From assembly GCF_017948265.1 (NCBI RefSeq), contig NZ_CP072852.1:1302001-1366000 (forward strand): 64,000 bases of DNA. Reading direction: 5' to 3'. This DNA is from Rhodoferax sp. PAMC 29310 (lineage in GTDB: Bacteria; Pseudomonadota; Gammaproteobacteria; Burkholderiales; Burkholderiaceae_C). Numbering within the stretch: the stretch's first letter is position 1; each line of letters opens with the position of its first letter. Under the pieces are notes generated by a model. That model was given only the letters and a program-made list of their open reading frames with translations, did not search any database and had not been told where the DNA came from. Below, piece by piece: positions 15,282 through 24,323 of the stretch. The position numbers and the translations under genes were made by a program.

Positions 15282-17720
15282 CTACACGCGCTGGCGTGCA
15301 GCCGCTTTGGCAACCAAGAAACTTACCACTGCATCAACAGCGCCTTCAATTTGCCCCTCGGCGAGTGTAGCGTCCCCACTATTGAGTGTGAGTCGTACCG
15401 CCAGACTCTTTTCCGTGCTCCTCGGTGCTGACTCCGCAGCTTCCTGTGCTGGCTTTGGCCGATAAATGTCAAACAAATTAGCGTCGCGCAACAACCCGGC
15501 AGTGGGTGCAGACCAAATTGCGGCCATCACGTCGGAGTGGGTTACACCTTCAGCAACGAGAATGGAAATGTCACGTTCAACCGCCTGATGGCGCGCCACT
15601 GGCTTGAATACAGGGACCGCTCGCTGCAATATTGGCTCCAAATCGAGCTCAAACATAACCGGCGCCACAGACAAATCGTAGGCTAGGCGCCAACGAGGGT
15701 GAATCTCGCCAACGAACCCGACAGCGGCGCCATCAAGCAGCACACGGGCACATCTACCTGGGTGCATGGCTGGATGCTCCGCCGCCTCAAATGTCGCTTT
15801 TGCAGGTGACAACATGGCCTCAATGTCACCCTTGACATCAAAAAAATCTACTGCACGCTCTTTAAGGCCCCACTGCAAGGTCTCTGCCTTTCCACACACC
15901 ATTCCAGCGACTCGCATTGGTTGGTCAAACCCCTCAACAGTAGTATCGGAATTCTTCACGGCTGCATCGCGTAAAAATACTCTACCCAATTCAAATACAC
16001 GCACCCGTTGCGCCTTGCGATCAAGATTGAACTTCAAAACATGAAGCAATGATCCGATCAAAGACGAACGCATCACGCTCATCTGACTGGCAATGGGATT
16101 GAGAAGCTTGATGGGTTTTTGATTTCCCGCCAGCTCATGCTCCCATCGTTCTTCGACAAAGCTAAAGTTGATGGTCTCTTGGTAGCCCAATGACGCCAAT
16201 TCTCGGCGCAATGCGAAGGAACTACGCTCAGATTCGGGACGAATCTTGGCAGTAATTGGGGCCAACGGGGGCGTATTGGGCAAGCTGTTGTAGCCCACCA
16301 TACGCACCACCTCCTCGATCAAGTCTTCTTCAATTTGGAGATCAAAACGATAGGGAGGTGGCTCAACGGTCAACACACCTTCTCCCTGAGTTACAGGCAG
16401 GCCAAGACGTTCGAGCGCATCAGTGCACTGAGTTTGAGTCAGTGGCATACCAATGATCTTGCTGGCGCGCGCAACCCGAAGTGTGACCGCCTTAGCGGGG
16501 AGCATTTCGATCTGTACGTCATCAATTGGCCCGCACGCGATATCCGGGGTACCACAAATATCAATGATCAACTGTGTCAGTCGCTCAATATGCTCAACAG
16601 TATTGCTAGGGTCCACGCCTCGCTCAAATCGATGTCCTGCATCAGTCGAGAAGTTAAATCGACGCGAGCGTCCGGCAATCGCCTTCGGCCACCAAAATGC
16701 AGCCTCAACATAGACGTTTTGTGTGTCGTCAGTTACGGAGGTCGCATCGCCACCCATGATGCCTGCGAGGGATTCCACTTGAATCTCGTCAGCAATGACG
16801 CCAACTTTGTTGTCAACGATGACGGTGGTTCCGTTCAGGAGCTTCAGTTGCTCACCGTCCCGTCCCCAACGAATATCCAACCCACCATGTATTTTGTCCA
16901 GATCAAAAATATGGGAGGGTCGACCCAACTCGAACATGACGTAATTTGAAATATCAACCAATGCAGTCACACTGCGTTGGCCGCATCGCGCCAATTTATC
17001 GACCATCCACTGCGGAGTGGATGCCTTTGGATTCACTTTACGCACAATACGCCCGGAGAATCGTCCGCACAGGTCTGGCGCGGTAATTTTGACTGCCAGC
17101 GACTCATCGAGATTGGCGGCGACAGCTGGAAAACTTGGGCTGTTCAGTGGTGCCCCAGTCAACGCAGCCACTTCACGAGCAACGCCAAATACGCTCAGAC
17201 AGTGGGCCAAATTTGGTGTGAGTTTTAGTGTGAACAGCGTGTCGTCAAGGTTCAAGTGAACTCGAATGTCCAGCCCTGGAGGCGCGCTGACGTCTAGCTC
17301 TAGCAAGCCACCTTGATCATCAGAAAGCTTCAATTCCCGCGCCGAGCACAGCATGCCCTGACTTTCAACGCCGCGCAGGTTGCCAAGCTTGATCAGGAAC
17401 GGTTTTCCATCATCCCCCGGCGGTAGCTCTGCGCCAACCATTGCACAGGGAACCTTGATGCCAACGCGGGCGTTGGGCGCACCGCAAACGATGTCAAGCA
17501 ACTCAGCTTGACCTACGTCGACTTTGCACACGCGCAATCTATCGGCATTTGGGTGCTGAATTGTCTCCTTGATTTCTCCAACTACGATGTTCGAAAAAGG
17601 AGGTGCGACAGGCTTGAGCTCCTCGACCTCTAACCCTGCCATAGTCAGGGTATCAGCCAACTGCTGGGTTGAAAGTAGCGGGTTGCAGAATTCACGGAGC
17701 CAGGATTCAGGAAATTGCAT
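15282..17720 (-). CDS. pheT: Phenylalanine-tRNA ligase beta subunit
   Basis: Large subunit of the alpha2-beta2 enzyme that charges tRNA-Phe, 812 residues, normal length. Domains in order: a tRNA-binding EMAP-like domain (about residues 39-153, with VGQAELLDIVCGAPNARVG), the B3/B4 editing domain (about 210-390, with RRFNFSTDAGHRFERGVDP), the B5 domain (about 410-480, with YRFDLQIEEDLIEEVVRMVGYNSLP), a catalytic-like core, and the C-terminal FDX-ACB anticodon-binding domain starting near FKPVARHQAVERDISILV. It lies 102 bp downstream of pheS in the same operon. Confidence 0.97.
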   Translation of the reverse strand: MQFPESWLREFCNPLLSTQQLADTLTMAGLEVEELKPVAPPFSNIVVGEIKETIQHPNADRLRVCKVDVGQAELLDIVCGAPNARVGIKVPCAMVGAELPPGDDGKPFLIKLGNLRGVESQGMLCSARELKLSDDQGGLLELDVSAPPGLDIRVHLNLDDTLFTLKLTPNLAHCLSVFGVAREVAALTGAPLNSPSFPAVAANLDESLAVKITAPDLCGRFSGRIVRKVNPKASTPQWMVDKLARCGQRSVTALVDISNYVMFELGRPSHIFDLDKIHGGLDIRWGRDGEQLKLLNGTTVIVDNKVGVIADEIQVESLAGIMGGDATSVTDDTQNVYVEAAFWWPKAIAGRSRRFNFSTDAGHRFERGVDPSNTVEHIERLTQLIIDICGTPDIACGPIDDVQIEMLPAKAVTLRVARASKIIGMPLTQTQCTDALERLGLPVTQGEGVLTVEPPPYRFDLQIEEDLIEEVVRMVGYNSLPNTPPLAPITAKIRPESERSSFALRRELASLGYQETINFSFVEERWEHELAGNQKPIKLLNPIASQMSVMRSSLIGSLLHVLKFNLDRKAQRVRVFELGRVFLRDAAVKNSDTTVEGFDQPMRVAGMVCGKAETLQWGLKERAVDFFDVKGDIEAMLSPAKATFEAAEHPAMHPGRCARVLLDGAAVGFVGEIHPRWRLAYDLSVAPVMFELDLEPILQRAVPVFKPVARHQAVERDISILVAEGVTHSDVMAAIWSAPTAGLLRDANLFDIYRPKPAQEAAESAPRSTEKSLAVRLTLNSGDATLAEGQIEGAVDAVVSFLVAKAAARQRV

Positions 17721-17822
17721 ATTCTTCTATCAATTCGGAAAATTGGCCACACAGCAACAGGGACTGCTATGCATAGCCTTCTAAAAGGTTGAGGCCCCGG
17801 ATGGCGGGCCTCAAGAATCAAA

Positions 17823-18899
17823 TTACTGAAATTGCGACAAAAATCGAACGTCGCCGTCGAAAAATAAGCGCAGGTCATTCACTCCGTAGCGCAACATGGT
17901 CAATCGATCTGGCCCCATTCCAAACGCAAAGCCAATATATCGCTCAGGATCCAAGCCCATGTTCCGAATGACATTAGGGTGTACTTGCCCTGAGCCAGCA
18001 ACCTCCAACCACCGACCGGCCAATGGACCGCTAGGAAACTGAATATCGATCTCCGCGCTCGGCTCAGTAAAGGGGAAGAAACTGGGGCGAAAACGCAAAA
18101 CCAAGTCATCTGACTCAAAGAAGGTTCGGCAAAAATCCGTGAACACAAACTTCAAGTCTTTGAAGCTGACATTTTCGCCAACCCATAGACCCTCACACTG
18201 GTGAAACATGGGGGAATGCGTGGCGTCGCTGTCGACTCGGTAGGTGCGACCAGGTGCGATAACCCGAATCTCTGGCATAGCGCCAGAAAACAATTCGTCT
18301 GAACCGCCCGTCTCACCAGCGAGTGAGCGGTAATGTTTGACGTGCTGAACAGCGTGACGAATCTGCATTGGACTGGTGTGCGTGCGCAGCAGATTTGGGG
18401 CGGCAGCTGATCCGCCTTCAACGTAAAACGTATCGTGCATGGATCGAGCGGGGTGGTCCTCAGGCGTATTTAACGCAGTGAAGTTGAACCAGTCAGACTC
18501 AATCTCTGGCCCTTGAGCGACATCGAATCCCATTGAACCAAAGATCGCCTCAATGCGCTCCAAAGTAAGCGAAACGGGATGGAGGCCACCCGACCCACGT
18601 TGACGGCCAGGCAGAGAAACATCCAATGCCTCAGCCTGAAGCTGCGCTTGCAACTCCGCCTCTGCCAGAGCTTGGCGCCGCTGAGTCAAAGCAGCTTCGA
18701 TAGCCTGCTTGGCGATGTTGATGGCAGCTCCGCGCGATTTTTTCTCGTCAACCGGCAGGGCTGCCATCCCCTTCATTAGCTCAGTGATACGGCCGGTCTT
18801 GCCAAGAAACAAGGCCTTTGCATTTTCCAAATCGGCCGGTGTCACGGCCTGGGAAAAGGCGACCTTGGCGCTGTCAACAACGGTGTTCAACTCGTTCAT
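17823..18899 (-). CDS. pheS: Phenylalanine-tRNA ligase alpha subunit
   Basis: Catalytic subunit of phenylalanyl-tRNA synthetase. I chose ATG 18899 (358 residues, [12 protein letters not shown]) over an upstream in-frame TTG because AAAGAA lies about ten bases before it and the protein then starts like the family. The N-terminal coiled coil (residues 1-90) is followed by the class II core, with [20 protein letters not shown] as motif 2 and GIDRLTML-like [18 protein letters not shown] as motif 3. A strong hairpin separates it from rplT, so expression may be attenuated. Confidence 0.95.
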   Translation of the reverse strand: MNELNTVVDSAKVAFSQAVTPADLENAKALFLGKTGRITELMKGMAALPVDEKKSRGAAINIAKQAIEAALTQRRQALAEAELQAQLQAEALDVSLPGRQRGSGGLHPVSLTLERIEAIFGSMGFDVAQGPEIESDWFNFTALNTPEDHPARSMHDTFYVEGGSAAAPNLLRTHTSPMQIRHAVQHVKHYRSLAGETGGSDELFSGAMPEIRVIAPGRTYRVDSDATHSPMFHQCEGLWVGENVSFKDLKFVFTDFCRTFFESDDLVLRFRPSFFPFTEPSAEIDIQFPSGPLAGRWLEVAGSGQVHPNVIRNMGLDPERYIGFAFGMGPDRLTMLRYGVNDLRLFFDGDVRFLSQFQ

Positions 18900-18914
18900 A
18901 AATTCTTTTGTCAA

Positions 18915-18993
18915 TGGAAAAGGGGCTAGCGCTTTTGCAAGCGCTAGCCCCTGTTTCTGGTGAATGACACGCTGTCACGTTGACGGCGTGTCA
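18915..18993 (-). promoter_or_regulatory. rplT-pheS intercistronic hairpins, possible attenuator
   Basis: On the minus strand after rplT come an inverted repeat TGACACGC/GCGTGTCA (18986-18993 and 18965-18972) and then a perfect 13-bp stem GGGGCTAGCGCTT/AAGCGCTAGCCCC (18951-18939 and 18934-18922) with a 4-base loop followed by TTTT. The second looks like an intrinsic terminator lying 16-20 bases before pheS. I found no Phe-rich leader peptide, unlike the pheM attenuator of E. coli. Confidence 0.6.
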
Positions 18994-19001
18994 ACGCGAA
19001 C

Positions 19002-19361
19002 TCAAGCAGCCAGCTTTGCCTTGACTTGCTCCACGATGCCAGCGAAAGCTGGCATATCATGAATAGCGATATCGGAAAGAACCTTGCGGTCAATTTCGAT
19101 ATTCGCTTTCTTCAGTCCATTGGCGAACTGGCTGTATGTCATGCCACACTGACGAGCAGCGGCATTAATACGGGCAATCCACAACTGACGGAAGACTCGT
19201 TTTTTCGTACGACGGTCACGGTAGGCGTATTGCCCAGCCTTCATTACCGCTTGTTTAGCGACACGGAAGACATTACCGCGGCGACCGCGAAAACCTTTTG
19301 CAAGGGCTAGAACTTTTTTATGGCGGGCGCGAGCCGTTACACCACGTTTGACGCGAGGCAT
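19002..19361 (-). CDS. rplT: 50S ribosomal protein L20
   Basis: Protein of 119 residues, the normal size for L20, very basic at the N-terminus ([28 protein letters not shown]). Conserved segments [23 protein letters not shown] and [20 protein letters not shown] are intact. L20 binds 23S rRNA during early 50S assembly and in several bacteria represses its own operon by binding a leader RNA. It starts 25 bp after the rpmI stop codon. Confidence 0.98.
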   Translation of the reverse strand: MPRVKRGVTARARHKKVLALAKGFRGRRGNVFRVAKQAVMKAGQYAYRDRRTKKRVFRQLWIARINAAARQCGMTYSQFANGLKKANIEIDRKVLSDIAIHDMPAFAGIVEQVKAKLAA

Positions 19362-19386
19362 TGAATTACTCCTTGTTCGTCGTTAA

Positions 19387-19590
19387 TTAAATACCACGGC
19401 CTGGCAGCATCTGTGACATGCGGCCCATATCGGACTCATGAACAGATGTTGAACCACGCAATTGGCGTTTATTTTTAGTGGTCTTCTTGGTCAGAATGTG
19501 ACGTTTGAAGGCTTGACCGCGTTTGACGGTGCCACCTGGACGGACGCGGAAGCGTTTTTTCGCCGCGCTCTTAGTCTTCATTTTGGGCAT
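19387..19590 (-). CDS. rpmI: 50S ribosomal protein L35
   Basis: Protein of 67 residues starting [20 protein letters not shown], the standard L35 beginning. The start at 19590 was chosen because AAAAGGAG lies seven bases upstream; the in-frame ATG six bases earlier would be too close to it. The C-terminal [14 protein letters not shown] is intact. It lies between infC and rplT in the conserved order. Confidence 0.97.
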   Translation of the reverse strand: MPKMKTKSAAKKRFRVRPGGTVKRGQAFKRHILTKKTTKNKRQLRGSTSVHESDMGRMSQMLPGRGI

Positions 19591-19699
19591 ATACATGCTC
19601 CTTTTACATTGTGCTCGTGAGGCGTCTACAAACAATTTGCAGCCTTGTTGGCCCCGAGCCACTTTTTAAGCGCTGCCTTTCAGCAGACCGCTTATCACC

Positions 19700-19774
19700 G
19701 GCGCAACAAGTTGCGCCAGCTTAGTCACGAAGATACTCCGTGACTTTTGCACGCACGGGAATACGCCCGTGCGT
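19700..19774 (-). promoter_or_regulatory. infC-rpmI intergenic RNA with three consecutive hairpins
   Basis: In transcript order: ACGCACGGG/CCCGTGCGT (19774-19766 and 19759-19751), AGTCACG/CGTGACT (19745-19739 and 19729-19723), GGCGCAA/TTGCGCC (19717-19711 and 19706-19700). None has a long U-run. In E. coli and Bacillus, L20 represses rpmI-rplT through structures in this region, so this is a candidate autoregulatory leader; the L20-binding fold itself was not identified. Confidence 0.45.
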
Positions 19775-19780
19775 AGCGAA

Positions 19781-20374
19781 TTATGAATTGACAGTAGAAC
19801 CGGTCTCAGCTCCCGCTTTCCCAGCTGGCTTCTTGCGCCCTGGCGCGATCATCATGATCATCTGGCGCCCTTCAAGCTTAGGAAATTGTTCAACAACGAT
19901 CAAATCAGCCAAATCGTTGCGAATTCGATTCAAAAGAGCCATACCAATCTCTTGGTGTGTAATTTCCCGACCGCGGTAGCGCAATGTAATCTTGCACTTG
20001 TCGCCGTCAGCCAAAAAGCGCTTGATATTGCGCATTTTGATGTTGTAGTCGCCATCATCAGTACCAGGGCGGAATTTAACCTCCTTGATTTCGATAACCG
20101 TCTGCTTGGCTTTGGCCTCAGCCGCTTTTTTCTGCTCTTGGTACTTGAACTTGCCGTAATCCATCAAACGACAGACAGGGGGATTTGCCGTCGCGGCAAT
20201 TTCCACAAGGTCAACATCCAACTCACCTGCCATGCGCAAGGCATCCATCAGGCTGACGACACCCAACGGCTCATTCTCAACCCCAGAAAGTCGAACTTCT
20301 GGAGCCATGATCTCTCGATTCAGGCGGTGTTTGCGTTCTTCACGGTGACGACGGTCACGAAATTCAGTAGCGAT
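19781..20374 (-). CDS. infC: Translation initiation factor IF-3 (AUC start codon)
   Basis: Binds the 30S subunit, prevents premature 50S joining and checks start codons. The first in-frame ATG (20308) would give 175 residues and drop the conserved N-terminus. Reading 22 codons further upstream gives [22 protein letters not shown] directly before MAPEVRLSG, with ATC at 20374-20372 in the start position and AAGGA eight bases before it, so I call a 197-residue protein with a non-canonical AUC start. E. coli infC starts at AUU and IF-3 represses its own mRNA through that codon. The N-domain, linker helix [15 protein letters not shown] and C-domain are all present. Confidence 0.9.
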   Translation of the reverse strand: MATEFRDRRHREERKHRLNREIMAPEVRLSGVENEPLGVVSLMDALRMAGELDVDLVEIAATANPPVCRLMDYGKFKYQEQKKAAEAKAKQTVIEIKEVKFRPGTDDGDYNIKMRNIKRFLADGDKCKITLRYRGREITHQEIGMALLNRIRNDLADLIVVEQFPKLEGRQMIMMIAPGRKKPAGKAGAETGSTVNS

Positions 20375-20396
20375 GGCTCAATCCTTCACAATTATT

Positions 20397-20413
20397 GCTA
20401 TCAAAACGATAGC
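20397..20413 (-). promoter_or_regulatory. Small hairpin just upstream of infC
   Basis: Perfect 6-bp inverted repeat GCTATC/GATAGC with a 5-base loop, in the 76-bp thrS-infC gap and about 20 bases before the infC start. It may affect infC translation or be one of the AT-rich GCTATC repeats scattered in this genome. Confidence 0.3.
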
Positions 20414-20450
20414 CAAATCCATTCTGATGACGCAAAACTATCATCGGGCC

Positions 20451-22385
20451 TTAGGCAGATTCGCTGACAGTTTTTTGAGCAATGTCCCGTCCAATCAGTT
20501 CAATGAAAGAATCAATAGACATCACACCGAGGTCTTGACCTCCTCGGGCGCGCACAGCAAGGGTTCCTGCTGCCTTCTCCTTGTCACCAATAACAAGGAT
20601 ATAGGGAAGCTTCTGCATTGAATGCTCCCGTATTTTATACGTAATCTTTTCATTACGTAAATCGGCTATCACTCGCAAGTCTTGATTTGGCAATGACTTT
20701 TTGAGTTTTTCGACAATTTCCCCACAATATTCTGCTTGCGCATCGGTGATGTTAAGTACAGCAACCTGAACTGGCGCCAACCAAGCGGGCAACGCGCCAG
20801 CGCTCTCCTCAATCAAAATTCCAATGAAACGCTCAAGGCTTCCCACAATGGCGCGGTGAAGCATGACCGGGCGATGACGGGCACCGTCCTCGCCGACGTA
20901 TTCCGCCTCTAACCGCTCCGGCAAGTTGGGGTCAATTTGAATCGTGCCACATTGCCACTCCCGTCCCAATGCGTCCTTCAACGCATATTCGAGCTTGGGC
21001 GCATAAAACGCACCCTCCCCCTCAGAAACTTGAAATTCGCAGCCGGATCTACGCAGGCTCTCTTTTAAGATTTCTTCCGTCCGGTCCCAATACTCATCGG
21101 ATCCAATCCGCTTTTCCGGACGCGTAGCCACTTTGTAGATAATTTTGGTGAATCCAAAGTCTTTGTACACTTTTTTCAAAAGTGCGGTGAAGGCAATGCA
21201 TTCATCCAGAATTTGATCTTCTGTGCAAAAAATATGCCCGTCGTCTTGGGTAAAGCCACGCACGCGCATGATGCCGTGCAAGCCACCCGAGGGCTCGTTG
21301 CGGTGGCAATTTCCAAACTCACCATAACGCAGTGGCAAATCCCGGTAGCTCTTGATGCCCTGCTTGTAGATCAATATATGTCCGGGGCAATTCATTGGTT
21401 TCAGCGCGTATTCGCGCTTCTCGGACTCCGTGACAAACATGTTTTCACGGTATTTGTCCCAATGCCCCGTCTTCTCCCACAAACCTTTGTCAATGATCTG
21501 TGGGCCTTTGACTTCTTGATACCCATTGTCTCGGTAGACCTGTCTCAGGTACTGCTCAACACCCTGCCACAAAGTCCAACCCTTGGGGTGCCAGAAAACC
21601 AGGCCTGGGGCGTGGTCATCAATATGAAACAAATCGAGTTCACGCCCCAGCTTGCGGTGGTCACGCTTCTCAGCCTCTTCGAGCATCCTCAAATGCTGCT
21701 GCAAATCATCTTTTGTTGCCCATGCGGTGCCGTAAATCCGCTGGAGCATCTCATTGCGGTGATCGCCACGCCAGTAAGCTCCCGCAAGCTTCATTAACTT
21801 GAAAAATTTGAGCTTTCCCGTACTAGGCACGTGCGGCCCACGGCATAGATCCTCAAAGTCGCCTTCCCGGTACAAAGACACATCTTCATTGGCAGGGATA
21901 CTGGCAATGATTTCGGCCTTGTAGTGCTCGCCCAGCCCCTTGAAATGGGCAACAGCGTCATCGCGCGGCAACACGCGGCGTGTTACCAACTCGTCTTTCC
22001 CTGCCAGCTCCACCATCTTCTTTTCAATAGCAGCCAGATCGTCAGGTGTGAACGGGCGCTTGTAGGAAAAGTCGTAGAAGAAACCGTGCTCAATGACCGG
22101 GCCAATCGTGACCTGAGCCTCAGGAAACAGCGACTTGACAGCATACGCCAACAAGTGTGCTGTCGAATGGCGAATGACATCCAGGCCATCGGCGTCTTTT
22201 GCCGTAATGATCGACAACGGGCTGTCTTTTTCGATCAGATGACTGGTATCCACGACCAAGCCATTTACTTTTCCCGCCAACGCAGCCTTGGCCAAACCCG
22301 CACCAATGGAAGAGGCAACCTCCGCCACGGTGACTGGGCCAGGGTAGTCGCGCTTCGAGCCATCAGGGAGAGTAATTTGAATCAT
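20451..22385 (-). CDS. thrS: Threonine-tRNA ligase
   Basis: Charges tRNA-Thr; 644 residues, normal length. Domains in order: TGS (residues 1-62), the editing domain with [12 protein letters not shown] and [10 protein letters not shown] (about 70-230), the class II catalytic core with the zinc-site region MNCPGHI, motif 2 as [22 protein letters not shown] and motif 3 as [20 protein letters not shown], and the C-terminal anticodon-binding domain (from about residue 535). It is the first gene of the minus-strand translation block; a terminator-like hairpin lies just upstream of its start. Confidence 0.98.
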   Translation of the reverse strand: MIQITLPDGSKRDYPGPVTVAEVASSIGAGLAKAALAGKVNGLVVDTSHLIEKDSPLSIITAKDADGLDVIRHSTAHLLAYAVKSLFPEAQVTIGPVIEHGFFYDFSYKRPFTPDDLAAIEKKMVELAGKDELVTRRVLPRDDAVAHFKGLGEHYKAEIIASIPANEDVSLYREGDFEDLCRGPHVPSTGKLKFFKLMKLAGAYWRGDHRNEMLQRIYGTAWATKDDLQQHLRMLEEAEKRDHRKLGRELDLFHIDDHAPGLVFWHPKGWTLWQGVEQYLRQVYRDNGYQEVKGPQIIDKGLWEKTGHWDKYRENMFVTESEKREYALKPMNCPGHILIYKQGIKSYRDLPLRYGEFGNCHRNEPSGGLHGIMRVRGFTQDDGHIFCTEDQILDECIAFTALLKKVYKDFGFTKIIYKVATRPEKRIGSDEYWDRTEEILKESLRRSGCEFQVSEGEGAFYAPKLEYALKDALGREWQCGTIQIDPNLPERLEAEYVGEDGARHRPVMLHRAIVGSLERFIGILIEESAGALPAWLAPVQVAVLNITDAQAEYCGEIVEKLKKSLPNQDLRVIADLRNEKITYKIREHSMQKLPYILVIGDKEKAAGTLAVRARGGQDLGVMSIDSFIELIGRDIAQKTVSESA

Positions 22386-22410
22386 GTGGAGTACCTGGGG
22401 AAATTTGTGG

Positions 22411-22440
22411 CAAAGAAAAAGCGCGGAAGTGCCGCGCTTT
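22411..22440 (-). promoter_or_regulatory. Terminator-like hairpin in the thrS leader
   Basis: On the minus strand, AAAGCGCGG/CCGCGCTTT (22440-22432 and 22426-22418) with a 5-base loop is followed by TTCTTTG, forming a stem plus T-rich tail whose end is about 25 bases before the thrS ATG. A terminator in this position would act as an attenuator of thrS. Confidence 0.5.
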
Positions 22441-22580
22441 ACTATATTTTTTGTGGCAACCTGCGCCTATGGCGCCCGGACTAACGGCCTATAAGCATTC
22501 GCAGTAAGGTAAGGTAGTTCGCGGTGTCATAACCAAGTGCCTTTCTCGCTCTTATTTCAAAAACAATGGCCCAGTTTAAC

Positions 22581-22622
22581 AAAAAAGGGCTTGCGCCACC
22601 CTGTGCCGGATGGAGCAAGCCC
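22581..22622 (-). terminator. Rho-independent terminator after aceA
   Basis: Minus strand: GGGCTTGC/GCAAGCCC (22622-22615 and 22594-22587) around a 20-base loop, followed by TTTTTT, about 22 bases after the aceA stop codon. Confidence 0.7.
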
Positions 22623-22644
22623 CGCAAGCAAGCAATTTTAGCTA

Positions 22645-23964
22645 TTAATGGAATTGCTCTTCTTCTGTGGAGCCAGTCAAAGCAGTGACGCTGGACTTAC
22701 CACCTTGAATCACAGTGGTCACTTCATCGAAGTAGCCGGTACCGACTTCTTGCTGATGTGAGACAAAGGTGTAGCCACGGTCACGAGCGGCGAACTCAGG
22801 CTCTTGGACCTTCTCAACATAGGCCGACATTCCACGTTTGACGTAGTCTTGCGCCAAGTCGAACATGTTGTACCACATGGAGTGAATACCAGCCAAGGTG
22901 ATGAACTGATACTTGTAACCCATCGCGCCGAGTTCACGTTGGAACTTGGCAATGGTCGCGTCGTCGAGGTTCTTCTTCCAGTTGAACGAAGGCGAGCAGT
23001 TGTAAGCCAGCAACTTCCCTGGGTGCTTTGCATGCACTGCTTCGGCAAATTTACGGGCAAATTCCAGATCAGGCGTACCGGTTTCACACCAGACCAAGTC
23101 CGCGTATTCAGCATAGGCGACAGCACGGGAGATCGCTTGATCCATGCCTTTTTTCGTTTTGTAAAAACCTTCTACGGTTCGCTCACCAGTCAGGAATGGT
23201 TTGTCGTTTTCATCGTAGTCGCTGGTCAACAGATCAGCTGCTTCGGCATCGGTACGGGCAATTACCAGAGTAGGTACGCCGCAAACGTCAGCAGCCATAC
23301 GGGCAGCGATCAGCTTTTGGCAAGCTTCGGTGGTTGGCACCAACACTTTGCCGCCCATGTGGCCACATTTTTTGGCGGAGGCGAGTTGATCTTCCCAATG
23401 CACGCCAGCCGCGCCAGCCTTGATCATCGCTTTCATCAGTTCAAACGCATTCAACACGCCACCGAAACCAGCCTCAGCGTCGGCCACGATAGGGGCGAAG
23501 TTGTCGATGTAACCTTTGTCACCCGCATCGATACCTTTGGAGTGCTGGATCTCGTCAGCGCGCTGAAACGTATTGTTAATACGCTCAACGACCGTTGGCA
23601 CCGAGTCCACGGGATACAGGGACTGGTCTGGGTACATGGAAGCGTAGCTGTTGTTGTCCGCAGCAACCTGCCAACCAGACAAATAGATCGCTTTCACGCC
23701 AGCTTTAACTTGCTGCATGGCTTGCCCACCAGTCAGGGCACCCAGGCAATTGACGTAGGGCTCAGTGTTGACCAGGTTCCAGAGCTTTTCGGCTCCGCGG
23801 CGAGCCAAGGTGTGCTCAATGGGGAACGATCCGCGCAAACGCACCACATCAGCAGCCGTGTAGCCGCGCTTGATTCCCTTCCAACGGGGGTTGGTCGCCC
23901 AATCTTTTTCCAATGCTGCGATCTGTTGTTCGCGGCTCAATTGCTCAGTGATGGTTTGCGGCAT
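22645..23964 (-). CDS. aceA: Isocitrate lyase
   Basis: Splits isocitrate to succinate and glyoxylate, first step of the glyoxylate shunt used on acetate, fatty acids and other C2-yielding substrates. The protein has 439 residues and carries the active-site loop [14 protein letters not shown] with the catalytic Cys, plus [12 protein letters not shown] and [20 protein letters not shown] precedes the ATG at 23964. Malate synthase is not in the window. A monocistronic unit is likely: it has its own terminator and a long AT-rich promoter region with a twin repeat. Confidence 0.97.
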   Translation of the reverse strand: MPQTITEQLSREQQIAALEKDWATNPRWKGIKRGYTAADVVRLRGSFPIEHTLARRGAEKLWNLVNTEPYVNCLGALTGGQAMQQVKAGVKAIYLSGWQVAADNNSYASMYPDQSLYPVDSVPTVVERINNTFQRADEIQHSKGIDAGDKGYIDNFAPIVADAEAGFGGVLNAFELMKAMIKAGAAGVHWEDQLASAKKCGHMGGKVLVPTTEACQKLIAARMAADVCGVPTLVIARTDAEAADLLTSDYDENDKPFLTGERTVEGFYKTKKGMDQAISRAVAYAEYADLVWCETGTPDLEFARKFAEAVHAKHPGKLLAYNCSPSFNWKKNLDDATIAKFQRELGAMGYKYQFITLAGIHSMWYNMFDLAQDYVKRGMSAYVEKVQEPEFAARDRGYTFVSHQQEVGTGYFDEVTTVIQGGKSSVTALTGSTEEEQFH

Positions 23965-24036
23965 AAAAGCACTCCTTGAAGGTTTGAAAAACGTTGACTG
24001 CCAAGAGCGTTGGTCAGCATCTGACGTCTATTTTAA

Positions 24037-24080
24037 GTCTTATAGAAGACTAAAACTAATTCTTATGTCTTATAGAAGAC
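24037..24080. promoter_or_regulatory. Twin operator-like repeat upstream of aceA
   Basis: GTCTTATAGAAGAC occurs twice (24037-24050 and 24067-24080), exactly 30 bp apart, about three helical turns. Each copy is an inverted repeat GTCTT-N4-AAGAC. They lie 73-116 bp upstream of the aceA start in AT-rich DNA. Further upstream a TTTCAC/GTGAAA inverted repeat (24140-24145 and 24155-24160) is seen, with another TTTCAC at 24183. The cognate regulator is not identified. Confidence 0.6.
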
Positions 24081-24323
24081 TTTATTTTTATCTTTAAAAA
24101 TCAATGGCTTAAGATCTTTTTCTCACATAAAAAATGGAATTTCACAATTCGAAAGTGAAAAATTGAAATTTTTTGTGCGAAATTTCACATTAAAAAATCT
24201 TGGGTTCACGATGTAGAAATTTCAGGGACGCACGGCAGGAGCGTCAAGAGCAGACCCCACGGGGCGCCAACGCGGTGAACCAGTCGCTGGCCGCTAAAGC
24301 GCAGCCGTGCAGTCACGCCATCC
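24081..24323. other. AT-rich region between aceA operator and puuC end
   Basis: About 120 bp of AT-rich sequence with the TTTCAC/GTGAAA inverted repeat, then about 120 bp of GC-rich sequence up to the puuC stop codon. A minus-strand open frame in the GC-rich part is not convincing as a gene. It presumably holds aceA promoter elements. Confidence 0.4.

Noticed and set aside
22804..23979. 391-codon plus-strand frame opposite aceA
   Set aside because: It lies fully antisense to a well-conserved gene and has no recognisable motif.
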